Positions 7,559-16,984 of a stretch of 64,000 nucleotides of DNA are shown here, one piece after another. The notes beneath the pieces are model-generated. The model ran no database searches. It was given only the letters and a program-made list of their open reading frames with translations, and was not told where the DNA came from. Origin of the DNA: Petrotoga olearia DSM 13574 (GTDB lineage: Bacteria > Thermotogota > Thermotogae > Petrotogales > Petrotogaceae); the NCBI RefSeq assembly GCF_002895525.1, contig NZ_AZRL01000021.1, forward strand, positions 141,697 to 205,696. Direction: 5' to 3'. A program made the translations under genes and the position numbers. Each line of letters opens with the position of its first letter. The stretch's first letter is position 1.

Positions 7559-9085
7559 TTATATATGTTTAAAATGTCTCATTCCAGTAAATACCATAGC
7601 TATTCCATATTTGTTACATGCCTGAATAGACTCATCATCCCTGATTGACCCTCCAGGTTGGATTATTGCTTTTATTCCATATTCTGCAGCCTTTTCTACT
7701 ACATCACTAAAAGGGAAAAATGCATCTGAAGCTAAAACGTCCCCACCCTTTCCTTTACTTCTTTCGAGAGCTTGAATAGCAGCCCAGATTCTATTGGGTT
7801 GGCCAGGCCCTATGCCTGTGGTTGCCCTATTCTTTGATACAACTATTGCATTTGACTTAACGTGTTTTACCGCATTCCATGCGAACAAAAGTTCTTCTTT
7901 GATTTCTTCTGGGACTTTAGTATCTGTTACAATCTTAAATTCATTTATAACCCCTCTATCAACTTCCTGAACAAGAATTCCGCCATCAACAGATACACAT
8001 TCATACGTATCAATAGGCTTAGAATTCATCTTCAAAATTCTTAAATTCTTTTTCTTTTTTAACATATCTAAAGCCTCTTCATCGTACTCTGGAGCCATTA
8101 TTACCTCAAGAAATATTTTTTTTAGTTCAAGTGCGGTTTCAACATCAACTTTCCTGTTGAAAGCAACTATTCCGCCGAATATAGAAACCGGATCACATGA
8201 ATAAGCCTTCTTGTATGCTTCTAAAACACTATCTCCTAAGGCAATACCGCAAGGAGAACTGTGCTTTAAACAGCAACATGCTATATCTTCAAATTCATTT
8301 ACAGCTTTCCATGCAGAATCTGCGTCTCTTAAATTGTTAAAGGATAACTCTTTCCCATTTAATTGATCAAATGAAGTCATAGCCCCGCTACTCAAAGTAT
8401 TTTTGTAAAAAATGGCACTTTGATGAGGATTTTCACCATATCTCATTTGATAGCTTTTTTCAAATGGAACCGTTAAAAATTCTTGAAAATCATCCTTATC
8501 TTTCAATTGAGCATTTAAATAATTACTTATACAGCTATCATAAAAGGCGGTTAAATTAAAGGCTTTTGAAGCTAAGTACATTCTATATTTTTCATCAAAC
8601 TCTTCTCTATTTTTTAATTTAGCTGATATATTTTCTAAATCAGATTCATCTACTACAACTAGGACATTTTTGTAATTTTTAGCCGCAGATCTTATCATTG
8701 TTGGTCCACCTATATCTATAAATTCAATCAGCTCATTTAAACCAACATCAGGTTTGTTAGCTACTTCTACAAACGGGTAAAGGTTAACATAAACAAGATC
8801 TATCGGTTCTATATTTAAATTTTGGAGAGTTTCCATATCTTGTTTATTCTCTCTTCTGGCCAAAATACCTCCATGTATAAAAGGATTCAAAGTTTTAACT
8901 CTTCCATTTAATATCTCAGGAAAATTTGTGATTTCTTCAACGGGGGTAACTTCAATTCCATTTTCCTGAAGTTTCTTTGCAGTTCCTCCCGTTGAAATAA
9001 CTTCTATTCCAACTTCTTGAAGAGTTCGCGCAAAATCAACTACTTTTTCTTTTTTGTAGGTGCTTATCAATGCTCTTTTTATCAC
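7559..9085 (-). CDS. purH: Bifunctional AICAR transformylase/IMP cyclohydrolase
   Basis: 508 residues, full length. Catalyses the last two steps to IMP: formylation of AICAR with 10-formyl-THF and ring closure. The N-terminal MGS-like cyclohydrolase domain begins [18 protein letters not shown] and carries STGGTAKKL and [13 protein letters not shown]; the transformylase domain has [35 protein letters not shown] and [14 protein letters not shown]. The start is GTG at 9085 behind GGGAGG. A 99-bp spacer with no strong element separates it from purN. Confidence 0.97.
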   Translation of the reverse strand: MIKRALISTYKKEKVVDFARTLQEVGIEVISTGGTAKKLQENGIEVTPVEEITNFPEILNGRVKTLNPFIHGGILARRENKQDMETLQNLNIEPIDLVYVNLYPFVEVANKPDVGLNELIEFIDIGGPTMIRSAAKNYKNVLVVVDESDLENISAKLKNREEFDEKYRMYLASKAFNLTAFYDSCISNYLNAQLKDKDDFQEFLTVPFEKSYQMRYGENPHQSAIFYKNTLSSGAMTSFDQLNGKELSFNNLRDADSAWKAVNEFEDIACCCLKHSSPCGIALGDSVLEAYKKAYSCDPVSIFGGIVAFNRKVDVETALELKKIFLEVIMAPEYDEEALDMLKKKKNLRILKMNSKPIDTYECVSVDGGILVQEVDRGVINEFKIVTDTKVPEEIKEELLFAWNAVKHVKSNAIVVSKNRATTGIGPGQPNRIWAAIQALERSKGKGGDVLASDAFFPFSDVVEKAAEYGIKAIIQPGGSIRDDESIQACNKYGIAMVFTGMRHFKHI

Positions 9086-9184
9086 TCTAATACCTCCCAG
9101 GTTATTTTTGTAAAAAATTAACTTTAGAAACTCTAAAACATGCTTTAGTAGGCCTTAGCCCCGCTTCTAACTCATCGATCTCTA

Positions 9185-9760
9185 TCAATTTTCATCAGAA
9201 TTATTTAAAAGTTCCTCAACTACTTTAGGATAATATTGATGCTCTAGCTTATGAATTTCTTCCTCCAATTTAGTAAGATCCCAATTTTTTTCTACTTTTA
9301 ACTCTTTTTGTAATATGATTCTGCCAGTATCAACTTTCTCTTCTACGTAATGAATCGTTATTCCTGTATATTCTTCTTTATTATTATATGCTCTTTCTAT
9401 TGAACGTAATCCTGGATATTTTGGCAAAAGAGAAGGATGAATATTTATTATTCTATTGGCATAATATCTAACGATGTAGCCTGGTAATATTCTCATGTAT
9501 CCTGCAAGTACTATTAGATCAAAATCCAGATCTTTTAAACGGCCAAAAAGATAATCATTGTACTCTTTTTTTGATTTGAAAGTGGTATAGTCTATTATTT
9601 CATAATCTATTGCCAATCTTCTTGCTCTTTCTACTACCTTAGCTTTCTTGTTATCTGTTATCAATTTAATTATACTAATTTTGGAAGACTTCAAAAAAAA
9701 TTTACATATAGCTTCAAAATTTGTTCCGTTACCTGAGGCTAAAATTACTATCTTTTTCAC
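9185..9760 (-). CDS. purN: Phosphoribosylglycinamide formyltransferase (folate-dependent)
   Basis: 191 residues. Transfers the formyl group of 10-formyl-THF to GAR (step 3). Motifs: VILASGNGTNFEAI at the N terminus (phosphate loop), VLAGYMRILP, INIHPSLLPKYPG (catalytic Asn-His) and GITIHYVEEKVDTGRIILQ (catalytic Asp). The start is GTG at 9760 behind AGGAGC with 8-base spacing. It follows purM after 25 bp. Confidence 0.97.
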   Translation of the reverse strand: MKKIVILASGNGTNFEAICKFFLKSSKISIIKLITDNKKAKVVERARRLAIDYEIIDYTTFKSKKEYNDYLFGRLKDLDFDLIVLAGYMRILPGYIVRYYANRIINIHPSLLPKYPGLRSIERAYNNKEEYTGITIHYVEEKVDTGRIILQKELKVEKNWDLTKLEEEIHKLEHQYYPKVVEELLNNSDEN

Positions 9761-9785
9761 AGCATATCGCTCCTAATAAATTTGT

Positions 9786-10757
9786 TCAAAAACTGATTTT
9801 AACTTTTTGGTTTGAATCGCTTGTTGACTTCACTTCTCCAATAATAAAAAAGTCTTCCATTAAAGCAGATTCGAATATTTTTGTAACGTCGGAAAGTTTA
9901 TTTTCAGGAACAACATATATCATACCAATACCCATGTTGAAGGTTTTGAACATTTCTTTATCGGAAATACCTGTTTGTTTGATACCTTCAAAAATTGGAG
10001 GAATTTCCCAATTAACCTTTATCTCCGCACAACAGCCATCGGGTATTATTCTGGGCAAGTTATCGATTATTCCCCCACCAGTTATATGGGCGGCACCTTT
10101 TATATAATTGAGCAAAGTTAAAGTTTGTTTAACATAGATTCTTGTGGGGTTTAAAAGTTCTTCCGTGAAGGGAATTTTTCTTTCATCGAGTAGTATTCTA
10201 ACCAAAGAATATCCATTTGAATGTATCCCAGAAGAAGAAAGACCAATAAGCTTATCACCCGGTTTTATCTTTGAATAGTCAAATATCTTATCTTTTTCAA
10301 CTATTCCAACGGCGAAACCAGCGATATCTTCACTCTCGTTTTTAAAAACACCTGGTAATTCAGCTGTTTCTCCGCCTAGAAGAACACAACCATATTTATC
10401 TAAAATATTTTTTAAATGTCGAATAAAAGTGACAAAATTATTCTTGTTTAAGTGTGATGTAGAGAAATAATCTAAAAAAAATAAAGGTTTTGCACCCATA
10501 CAAACCAAATCGTTTAAATTCATAGCTACTAAATCTTGTGCAGCTACATCCCATCTTCCATACTTTCTTAACAATTGAAGTTTTGTACCTATTCCATCGG
10601 AAGTAGCTACTAAAAAAGGATTTTTATAATTTATTAGTTTATCTTTCAAAGAAAATATTCCAGCGTAAGCACCTATATTGGAACCTATAAAAGATCGGAT
10701 TTCATTAATTGATTCGTTAGCTGTGTCTATGTCTACTCCGGAATTTTTATAAAACAT
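9786..10757 (-). CDS. purM: Phosphoribosylformylglycinamidine cyclo-ligase
   Basis: 323 residues. Closes the imidazole ring of FGAM with ATP to give AIR (step 5). Motifs: SGVDIDTANESINEI at the N terminus, VATSDGIGTKLQL, DLVAMNLNDLVCMGAKPLFFLDY, LLGGETAELPG and HITGGGIIDNLPRI. I placed the start at the ATG at 10757 because it follows AAGGAGG with normal spacing and gives the usual N terminus (MFYKNSGVD). The open frame extends up to 10826, but that part is encoded by GC-rich repeat A and has no ribosome binding site. Confidence 0.96.
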   Translation of the reverse strand: MFYKNSGVDIDTANESINEIRSFIGSNIGAYAGIFSLKDKLINYKNPFLVATSDGIGTKLQLLRKYGRWDVAAQDLVAMNLNDLVCMGAKPLFFLDYFSTSHLNKNNFVTFIRHLKNILDKYGCVLLGGETAELPGVFKNESEDIAGFAVGIVEKDKIFDYSKIKPGDKLIGLSSSGIHSNGYSLVRILLDERKIPFTEELLNPTRIYVKQTLTLLNYIKGAAHITGGGIIDNLPRIIPDGCCAEIKVNWEIPPIFEGIKQTGISDKEMFKTFNMGIGMIYVVPENKLSDVTKIFESALMEDFFIIGEVKSTSDSNQKVKISF

Positions 10758-10802
10758 AACTTGCCTCCTTAATTTTTGGTTATAGTACCTTCTGTGATAT
10801 TT

Positions 10803-10828
10803 GCTCCCCTTCGCCCCGCAACCCACCC
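10803..10828. repeat. GC-rich repeat, family A (copy 2), in the purF-purM spacer
   Basis: GCTCCCCTTCGCCCCGCAAC followed by CCACCC. It lies in the 322-bp spacer between purF and purM (10758-11079), which holds no gene. A C-rich inverted stretch (AAGGGGTTCCCCCCTTAAG, 10838-10856) follows directly. Confidence 0.75.
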
Positions 10829-10917
10829 TTGGCCATTAAGGGGTTCCCCCCTTAAGATCCCCAAGATCCTCAAAATCAAAGTTCGTTTTAAGAAACTTTT
10901 TTGCACAAATCAGCAAA

Positions 10918-10945
10918 AGGGCTCCGCCTTGTGACCCTTTTTAAA
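10918..10945. repeat. Repeat family B (copy 1), in the purF-purM spacer
   Basis: AGGGCTCCGCCTTGTGACCC plus a T-rich tail. Related copies occur at 20639-20689 and, inverted, at 42747-42795. The inner GGGCTCCGCC is GC-rich against an AT-rich background. Confidence 0.75.
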
Positions 10946-11002
10946 AACAGATTTTTTTATTAATTGTTTGCATGGTTTTCTTGTAAACCTTGCCTAGTCT
11001 TT

Positions 11003-11031
11003 GTTAGCGCCCCTTCGCCCCGCCGCCCACT
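11003..11031. repeat. GC-rich repeat, family A (copy 3), next to a family C fragment
   Basis: GTTAGCGCCCCTTCGCCCCG followed by CCGCCCACT. It is followed at 11042-11068 by AAAGGGGATTTTCCCCTTGA and CCCCGCTCCCC, a degenerate family C-like piece. Together with copies at 10803 and 10918 it makes the whole purF-purM spacer a mosaic of repeats. Confidence 0.7.
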
Positions 11032-11079
11032 CAAAAAGCTAAAAGGGGATTTTCCCCTTGACCCCGCTCCCCAACCATT

Positions 11080-12453
11080 TTAAAAATTATAATCTTTAAT
11101 AAAACAGTGAAAACAGTAATTCTTTCCCTTTTCTCCCAATGAAGCAAATAGATTCTTCAAAGTAATAAAATTAAGAGAGTCTGCATTAAAAATTTCTTTG
11201 ATTTCTTCAACCGTTTTAGTTGCGCAGATTAATTCTTCTTTCGTAGGGATATCAACCCCCCAATGGCACGTATTAACTGCCATTGGAGAGGCTATTCCTA
11301 TATGAACTTGTTTAGCACCATTCTCCCTTAGTATCTTCACTATATGCTTCATCGTTGTTCCTCTTACTATAGAATCATCAATTAAAACAACTCGTTTGTT
11401 ATTTATAACTTCTTTAACGGGTAAAAGTTTACGCCTAACTCCCAACTTTCTTTCTTGCATATCTGGGTCTATAAAAGTCCTACCAACATACTTGTTTCTC
11501 ATTAGACCCATTTCTAACGGGATACCAGAGGCTTTTGAATATCCTAATGCTGCAGAAAAACCACTATCCATTACTGGGACAACAATATCAGCATCGATAG
11601 GATTCTCTTTTGCACACAACTCTCCCAACTTTTCACGCATTAAGTGTACATTATTACCAAATATATTTGAATCGGGCCTTGCAAAATAAACATGTTCAAA
11701 AAAACAAAACTTATAAGGATTATTCGAAGATATTACATGGCTTTTAATCTTTCCGTCTTTTATTTCAATCAATTCACCAGGCTTTATTTCCCTAATTTTA
11801 GCGTTTCGAAGAGGAAAAAATTTGAAAGCGCTGTCTTCTGAGGCTACGTAAATCGCATTTTCAGTTTCGCAAATACTAAACGGTCTGTATCCAAAAGGAT
11901 CTCTAAAAGCAATGATTTTATTTTTAAAAAGAAAAAGTAGAGAGTAAGAAGGAGAGATATTTTCAGTAATTAACTTACCTATTTCTTCGCTATTCCAACT
12001 CGAAGGAGAGCCTTTTAGATTATTAACTAAAAGATGCGGGAAAAGTTCAGTATCTGAAGTTGTCATGAATATGGAACCTTGTTCTTCATATTTTTCTTTC
12101 AGTTCAGAACCATTTTCTATTTGACCGTTGTGAGCTATTGAAAAAAATTCATTTTTATACTTTATACTAATTGGTTGAGCATTTGCGAAATTAGAAACCC
12201 CATTCGTTGAATATCTCACATGCCCGATCCCAAAATAACCATTAATTTTTTTTGATACACCACTCCCAAAAACTCTGTTAACGACTCCTTTACCCTTATA
12301 TGTTGTGATTTTAGTACCATCTGATACAGAGATGCCGGCTGATTCTTGACCCCTATGTTGAAGCGCCAAAAGACCTTCAACAATTCTCCCGCTTACGTTG
12401 TACTTTTCAGCCTTTGAATATGCAGCGAACAAACCACAATTCTCCATCAACAT
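11080..12453 (-). CDS. purF: Amidophosphoribosyltransferase
   Basis: Commits PRPP to purine synthesis by replacing pyrophosphate with ammonia from glutamine. The start chosen is the ATG at 12453 (MLMENCGLFAAYS) behind GGAGGA; this leaves a short propeptide before the nucleophile Cys, as in the Bacillus-type enzyme that is processed to expose Cys1. Ntn glutaminase motifs: ALQHRGQESAGI, GHVRYSTNG, IAHNGQIEN. The PRTase domain has VVLIDDSIVRGTTMKH (PRPP loop). Cysteines at FCFFEH, NTCHWG and the C-terminal NYCFHCF fit the Fe-S type. It overlaps the end of purL closely (TAGAATG). Confidence 0.96.
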   Translation of the reverse strand: MLMENCGLFAAYSKAEKYNVSGRIVEGLLALQHRGQESAGISVSDGTKITTYKGKGVVNRVFGSGVSKKINGYFGIGHVRYSTNGVSNFANAQPISIKYKNEFFSIAHNGQIENGSELKEKYEEQGSIFMTTSDTELFPHLLVNNLKGSPSSWNSEEIGKLITENISPSYSLLFLFKNKIIAFRDPFGYRPFSICETENAIYVASEDSAFKFFPLRNAKIREIKPGELIEIKDGKIKSHVISSNNPYKFCFFEHVYFARPDSNIFGNNVHLMREKLGELCAKENPIDADIVVPVMDSGFSAALGYSKASGIPLEMGLMRNKYVGRTFIDPDMQERKLGVRRKLLPVKEVINNKRVVLIDDSIVRGTTMKHIVKILRENGAKQVHIGIASPMAVNTCHWGVDIPTKEELICATKTVEEIKEIFNADSLNFITLKNLFASLGEKGKNYCFHCFIKDYNF

Positions 12454-12454
12454 T

Positions 12455-14641
12455 CTATTGTTCCTCCATACTTTTCGAAATACTATCAAAATAGATACTT
12501 CTCAGTTCTTTTAAATCAAAAGATGCTATACCGATATCTACACCCTCATCACTGGATTTTATTTCTCCCAATTTTTTAACATTGATATTGGATACTTTTG
12601 CCATAGATTCAAAAGCATAAGAATCCCTACTACTAACAGACACAATAAATCTACCCTGATTCTCTCCAAAAAGTTCCTCTATGGAAGTATCTAAAATACC
12701 TTTAAAACCTCGATTACTCAATATGCATGACACCGTTAAAGCTACAAGTAACCCACCTTTTGAAACATCGTGCACACTTTTTAAAATACCTTTTTCTATT
12801 AGATCTAATATAAAGTTTTGCAAATACCTTTCATACATTGGATTTACAAAGTCGATCTCTCCGCCCACAAAACCTTCAAGAACCTTTAAATAAAGACTTC
12901 CACCAATTTTGTCAACATTGATATCCGTTTTTCCAATCAAATACACCAAATCACCAAAATCCTTGAATTTTAGGTTAACCAACTTTTTAATATCTTTAAT
13001 TTCTCCAATCATACCAATCACAGGTGTAGGAAAAATTGATGTTTCATGATACGAATTGTAAAAACTAACGTTGCCACTAACCACAGGAGTAGAAAGTTCT
13101 TTTGAAGCTTCAATCAAACCACCAATACTTTGTTCAAATTGCCAAGATACCTCAGGATCATCAGGATCACCAAAATTAAGATTATCGGTTATAGCTAAAG
13201 GCTTTGCACCCACAGAGATTAGATTTCTCGCCGCTTCGTATACAACGTTCTTGGTGCCCTCAAAAGGATCTAAATAGGTATAAAGTTCGTTACTATCAAT
13301 TGTAACAGCTATAGCCTTTGAAGTGTTTTTTAACCATAGTACTGCACTATCCGCTTGTTCGGGTATCAATATTGTATTGGTTCCAACTTTATAATCGTAC
13401 TGTTGAAATATCCATTTTTTGCTAGATATATTATGATTAGATAGCAATATTTTTAATATTTTATCTACATCATTTATCTTTGTCTTTGGATATTTTTTCG
13501 CTTTGTTCAATGTATAAGTAGAAGGAATGGTGTTGTTCCTATAATATTCAGGGGCGTTAACTAAGACCTCTATTGGAAGATCAGCAAGAACTCTCCCTTC
13601 GCTATTTTCTTTAACAACGTAATGAGGGGTAGAAATTGTTTTTCCTATAATTGCAAAATCGATTAAGTATTTATTACATACAGCTTCTACCTTTTTTTCT
13701 GTCCCAGGATTAACCAAAAAAAGCATTCTCTCCTGAGACTCAGAAAGCATTATTTCCCAAGGTTCTATATCTTCTTGCCTTTTCGGTATATTATCTAAAT
13801 AAAGTTCACAACCAACTCCACCTTTATAAGCCATTTCAGAAGTAGAGCTAAGAATGCCTGCAGCTCCCATATCTTGACAAGCCTTTACTCCTTTTATTTT
13901 CAATATCTCAAGTGTTGCTTCGATTAGATTCTTTTCAGTGAAAGGATCTCCAACTTGGACGGAAGGCCTGTCATCTTTTCCACTCAGTTTTTTTGATGCA
14001 AAAGAGGCACCATGGATTCCATCACGTCCGGTTTTAGATCCGACATATACAAGAAGTTTGTTAGGACCATCAGCATGGGAAGATGCCAAATGATTTTTGC
14101 TAGTAATACCCACGCACATTACATTTACCAAAGGATTTGTTGAATATATTTCATTGAATGAAGTCTCTCCACCAACCGTTGGGACCCCAATAGAATTGCC
14201 GTAATCACTTATACCAGAAACAACACCTTCGAAAATATTCTTCACCTTAGGATCAGAAATATTACCAAATTTCAACGAATCTAAAAGTGCTATGGGCCTT
14301 GCTCCCATAGCTAATATATCTCTAACTATTCCACCAATACCAGTAGCTGCTCCTTGATAAGGTTCAACAGCAGAAGGATGATTGTGACTTTCAACCTTGA
14401 AAACGATAGCTTTCCCTCCAATTTGAACGTAGCCTGCATTTTCACTTTCAAAAGATTCATTAATCTTTTTTAGATAATGTTTAGAATGCTTGTAGCCACA
14501 ATGTTCAGACCATTGCGCAGAAAAAAGGTACGTTTCAAATTCATTGGGTAATCTCCCCAACTTTTCTTCAATAAAGTAAAATTCATCACTTGAAAGACCC
14601 AACTCCAATGCTATCTCTTTAATTGTTAATTGATTCTGCAC
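12455..14641 (-). CDS. purL: Phosphoribosylformylglycinamidine synthase subunit II
   Basis: 728 residues, the small PurL that works in a complex with PurS and PurQ. It uses ATP and ammonia from PurQ to convert FGAR to FGAM (step 4). Motifs: WSEHCGYKHSK near the N terminus, KVESHNHPSAVEPYQGAATGIGG, VGGETSFN, CQDMGAAG and SVHDVSKGGL. The start is GTG at 14641 behind GGAGG (spacing 10), overlapping the end of purQ by 23 bp. Confidence 0.97.
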   Translation of the reverse strand: MQNQLTIKEIALELGLSSDEFYFIEEKLGRLPNEFETYLFSAQWSEHCGYKHSKHYLKKINESFESENAGYVQIGGKAIVFKVESHNHPSAVEPYQGAATGIGGIVRDILAMGARPIALLDSLKFGNISDPKVKNIFEGVVSGISDYGNSIGVPTVGGETSFNEIYSTNPLVNVMCVGITSKNHLASSHADGPNKLLVYVGSKTGRDGIHGASFASKKLSGKDDRPSVQVGDPFTEKNLIEATLEILKIKGVKACQDMGAAGILSSTSEMAYKGGVGCELYLDNIPKRQEDIEPWEIMLSESQERMLFLVNPGTEKKVEAVCNKYLIDFAIIGKTISTPHYVVKENSEGRVLADLPIEVLVNAPEYYRNNTIPSTYTLNKAKKYPKTKINDVDKILKILLSNHNISSKKWIFQQYDYKVGTNTILIPEQADSAVLWLKNTSKAIAVTIDSNELYTYLDPFEGTKNVVYEAARNLISVGAKPLAITDNLNFGDPDDPEVSWQFEQSIGGLIEASKELSTPVVSGNVSFYNSYHETSIFPTPVIGMIGEIKDIKKLVNLKFKDFGDLVYLIGKTDINVDKIGGSLYLKVLEGFVGGEIDFVNPMYERYLQNFILDLIEKGILKSVHDVSKGGLLVALTVSCILSNRGFKGILDTSIEELFGENQGRFIVSVSSRDSYAFESMAKVSNINVKKLGEIKSSDEGVDIGIASFDLKELRSIYFDSISKSMEEQ

Positions 14642-15305
14642 TAGTCAAATACCTCCTGATAGATTGAAAAATGTAATTGCCGTCCTCGCTACCTAATACA
14701 CCATGACAAGCTCTTTCCGGGTGAGGCATTAAACCAAACACATTGTATTCTTCATTCACTATGCCAGCTACATCGTCAAATGAACCATTGGGATTCTCTT
14801 TGTACTTTAATACAATATTTGTAGGATCAAGCTTGTTATCATTTACTATATAACGACCTTCCTTGTGAGCTATAGGTAAAGTTAAAATCTTTTTTTGAAC
14901 ATTATTAATAAAAGGTGTATCATAATTTATGATCTCAACTTCAACATCTTTACATATGAACCTATGAGAGGTGTTAACAGTTAATACTCCGGGTAATACA
15001 CCAGCTTCTGTAAGTATCTGAAAGCCATTACAAACACCTAAAACTAATCCTCTTTTATTCAATATATACTTCTCCACAGAACTCATCACAGGAGAAAACC
15101 TTGCCAATGCCCCAACTCTTAAATAATCCCCATAGGAAAATCCTCCTGGAATAAAAACCAAATCGAAATCTAGTAATTGATTAAAATCATGCCAAATATA
15201 TTTCACATCAAACCCGTTAATTGTCAATGCAAAAAATGTATCCCTATCGCAATTTGAACCAGGAAAAACAATAATTCCAGCTGTTAATGAATTTGCATTC
15301 TTCAC
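14619..15305 (-). CDS. purQ: Phosphoribosylformylglycinamidine synthase subunit I (glutaminase)
   Basis: Class I glutamine amidotransferase that supplies ammonia to PurL. Visible motifs: GIIVFPGSNCDRDTF, FIPGGFSYGDYLRVGALARFSPVM, the nucleophile elbow LGVCNGFQIL, and the His/Glu pair in MPHPERACHG. I chose GTG at 15305 because AGGAAG lies 8 bases before it; GTG at 15314 gives three extra residues and overlaps the stop of purS but sits right against the ribosome binding site. About 228 residues, the usual size. Confidence 0.95.
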   Translation of the reverse strand: MKNANSLTAGIIVFPGSNCDRDTFFALTINGFDVKYIWHDFNQLLDFDLVFIPGGFSYGDYLRVGALARFSPVMSSVEKYILNKRGLVLGVCNGFQILTEAGVLPGVLTVNTSHRFICKDVEVEIINYDTPFINNVQKKILTLPIAHKEGRYIVNDNKLDPTNIVLKYKENPNGSFDDVAGIVNEEYNVFGLMPHPERACHGVLGSEDGNYIFQSIRRYLTSAESINN

Positions 15306-15310
15306 ATCAT

Positions 15311-15580
15311 TCACTTCCTATTCAAATCGATGATTTCAAAATCCTCTAAAACTGGATTGGTTAAAATTTTATACGCTATTTCTTTAGCTTTATCTTTGGC
15401 TGTTTCGTAGCTATCTTCTTTTATTTCTAATTCTATACTTTTTCCAAATCTTACACTTTCAACGTTGTAATTTAACCTTCTTAAAACCTTGAAAGTAGTA
15501 GCTCCTTGTGGATCTAAAATCCCTTCTCTTAACTTTACTTTTACTTCAAATCCGAAGGTTTTCTGTTTTTCTTTAATCAT
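15311..15580 (-). CDS. purS: Phosphoribosylformylglycinamidine synthase subunit PurS
   Basis: 89 residues. The small dimeric subunit that couples PurQ to PurL. Sequence features: FEVKVKLREGILDPQGATTFKVL, YNVESVRFGKSIELEI and a C-terminal LTNPVLEDFEI, all characteristic. Its ATG at 15580 overlaps the stop codon of purC (ATGA). Confidence 0.96.
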   Translation of the reverse strand: MIKEKQKTFGFEVKVKLREGILDPQGATTFKVLRRLNYNVESVRFGKSIELEIKEDSYETAKDKAKEIAYKILTNPVLEDFEIIDLNRK

Positions 15581-16293
15581 ATATCTAACCTCCCCAGCAA
15601 TACTTCGTAGGTGTTTATGAGATCTCCTTTTTCTTCCCTATACACATCTTTATCAAGAGATTCCATAGTATTTGCATCCCAAAAACGACATGTATCGGGA
15701 GAAATCTCATCTATCAACGTAAGTTTGTTATCCTTTTTGCTTATTCCAAACTCTAATTTGAAATCCACCAAAATAATTCTTTTAGATTTTAAATAGTCTC
15801 TCAAAATATCGTTGACTTTTTTAGAAATAGAAATGATGTTATTCAATACGTCTTCTGTAGTGATCTTGAGAAGAATGATAGCATCTTTGGTGATCATAGG
15901 ATCACCTAATTCGTCATTTTTCAATGAAAACTCAACCAACGGATAATCAAACATTAATCCTTTTTTTACACCATATCTCTCACAAAAGCTGCCGGCAGTA
16001 TAATTTCTAATTATAACCTCGAGAGGAATTAAATCTGTCCATTCTGCGACGAAAGAGTTTTCATCATAATCGTTTATGTAATGGGTACTTATACCTTTCT
16101 TATTAAGCATTTCAAAAAAGAATTTAGAAATCTCTTTGTTAATTCTACCTTTATTAAGGATCTGGTCTTTTTTTAATCCGTTGAACGCCGTAACATCGTC
16201 TTTGAAATTTATCAACAATTTCTCTTCATCTAACTTATATACCTTTTTAGCTTTTCCCTCGTATAAAAGCTCAAAATTTTTCTTATCTTCCAT
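15577..16293 (-). CDS. purC: SAICAR synthetase
   Basis: 238 residues. Condenses CAIR with aspartate using ATP (step 8). Motifs: LLYEGKAKKVYKLDE, VTAFNGLKKDQI, EVIIRNYTAGSFCERYG, LVDFKLEFG and LIDEISPDTCRFWD. The ATG at 16293 is preceded by AAGGTG with 6-base spacing; a GTG at 16302 lies within that binding site and is less likely. It overlaps the end of purE by about 11 bp. Confidence 0.96.
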   Translation of the reverse strand: MEDKKNFELLYEGKAKKVYKLDEEKLLINFKDDVTAFNGLKKDQILNKGRINKEISKFFFEMLNKKGISTHYINDYDENSFVAEWTDLIPLEVIIRNYTAGSFCERYGVKKGLMFDYPLVEFSLKNDELGDPMITKDAIILLKITTEDVLNNIISISKKVNDILRDYLKSKRIILVDFKLEFGISKKDNKLTLIDEISPDTCRFWDANTMESLDKDVYREEKGDLINTYEVLLGRLDI

Positions 16294-16702
16294 CTCTTTC
16301 ACCTTCTATCAACCTTTTTGCAAAGTATGCTGCATTTTTCATCCCACTACTTCCAATTCCCATGGTCGCAACAGGTACTCCACTTGGCATCTGTACCATA
16401 GAAAGTAAGGCATCTACTCCATTCAAAGGACCTACATCTCTAGGGACACCAATAACAGGGAGGTTAGTTAAAGAAGCTATTACACCAGGTAAGGCAGCAG
16501 AAAGACCAGCAACAGCTATTATGACGCCATATTCGTTACTTGGAAGTTCTTCTATAAATTTGGTTAGCTCTTTCAAATTCCTGTGTGCGCTAAACACTTT
16601 ATAATCGTAACTCATTTTCCATTCTTCAAAGAGATCAATGGCCGTTTTTACAAAAATCTCATCCGATTGACTTCCAGATATCAAAAGGACCTTTTTACTC
16701 AA
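16283..16702 (-). CDS. purE: N5-carboxyaminoimidazole ribonucleotide mutase / AIR carboxylase, PurE
   Basis: 139 residues, a little short for PurE (usually about 160). Motifs: ISGSQSDEIF at the N terminus, VFSAHRNLKEL, VIIAVAGLSAALPGVIASLTNLPVIGVP and VQMPSGVPVATMGIG. First gene of the operon, starting with TTG at 16702 behind GGAGAG. No purK gene accompanies it here, so either purK is elsewhere or this is a class II PurE that uses CO2 directly; the sequence alone does not settle it. Confidence 0.92.
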   Translation of the reverse strand: MSKKVLLISGSQSDEIFVKTAIDLFEEWKMSYDYKVFSAHRNLKELTKFIEELPSNEYGVIIAVAGLSAALPGVIASLTNLPVIGVPRDVGPLNGVDALLSMVQMPSGVPVATMGIGSSGMKNAAYFAKRLIEGERDGR

Positions 16703-16749
16703 AGTTATCTCTCCTTTTTAAAATAATTTCATCTTTTATAACGTCAAAA

Positions 16750-16789
16750 TAAAATATCCTACCTCTCATACAGTAGAGAGGTAGGATAT
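16750..16789 (-). terminator. Riboswitch-controlled intrinsic terminator before purE
   Basis: A perfect 14-bp stem (ATATCCTACCTCTC at 16754-16767 against 16776-16789) with an 8-base loop, followed on the minus strand by TTTATTTT. Part of the stem and loop (CCTCTCTACTGTA) can instead pair with the 3' strand of the aptamer P1 (CTACAGTAAGAGG), so ligand binding would free the terminator: an OFF switch. Confidence 0.85.
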
Positions 16790-16807
16790 TGAAATAAAAA
16801 AATCACA

Positions 16808-16888
16808 CCCCTCTTACTGTAGTCAAACAGTTTACGGCTGTTTGGTAGAAACTGCCAAACCATATTATCGGCATTATACAGAAAGAGG
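16808..16888 (-). ncRNA. Purine riboswitch aptamer, guanine class, heading the pur operon
   Basis: On the minus strand the three-way junction is clear: P1 CCTCTTTCTGTA / CTACAGTAAGAGG, the TATAATG and ATATGG junctions, hairpin P2 with loop GTTTCTACC-type sequence (GGTTTGGCAGTTTCTACCAA region), and hairpin P3 (AACAGCCGTAAACTGTT). The loops carry the usual kissing bases. The specificity base in the J3/1 segment (TTGACTACAG) is C, as in guanine/hypoxanthine sensors; adenine sensors have U there. It lies between an extended -10 promoter (16919-16927) and the terminator at 16750-16789, about 105 bases before purE, and should shut the operon down when guanine or hypoxanthine is plentiful. Confidence 0.93.
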
Positions 16889-16918
16889 TTTCTTGATTAT
16901 TAATTTTTTTATGTAATC

Positions 16919-16927
16919 ATTATAACA
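16919..16927 (-). promoter_or_regulatory. Promoter of the pur operon
   Basis: Extended -10, TG-T-TATAAT on the minus strand, about 30 bp upstream of the riboswitch aptamer. A weak TTAGAC lies at -35 distance but with short spacing. Confidence 0.6.
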
Positions 16928-16984
16928 AAGAAATTTTAGTCTAAGGTTAATTTTTTGAAAAATAAGATAAACACAAAAAAGCGC

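Noticed and set aside
10758..10826. N-terminal extension of purM into the repeat region
   Set aside because: The added residues come from GC-rich repeat A, lack a ribosome site, and the ATG at 10757 with AAGGAGG gives the standard PurM start.
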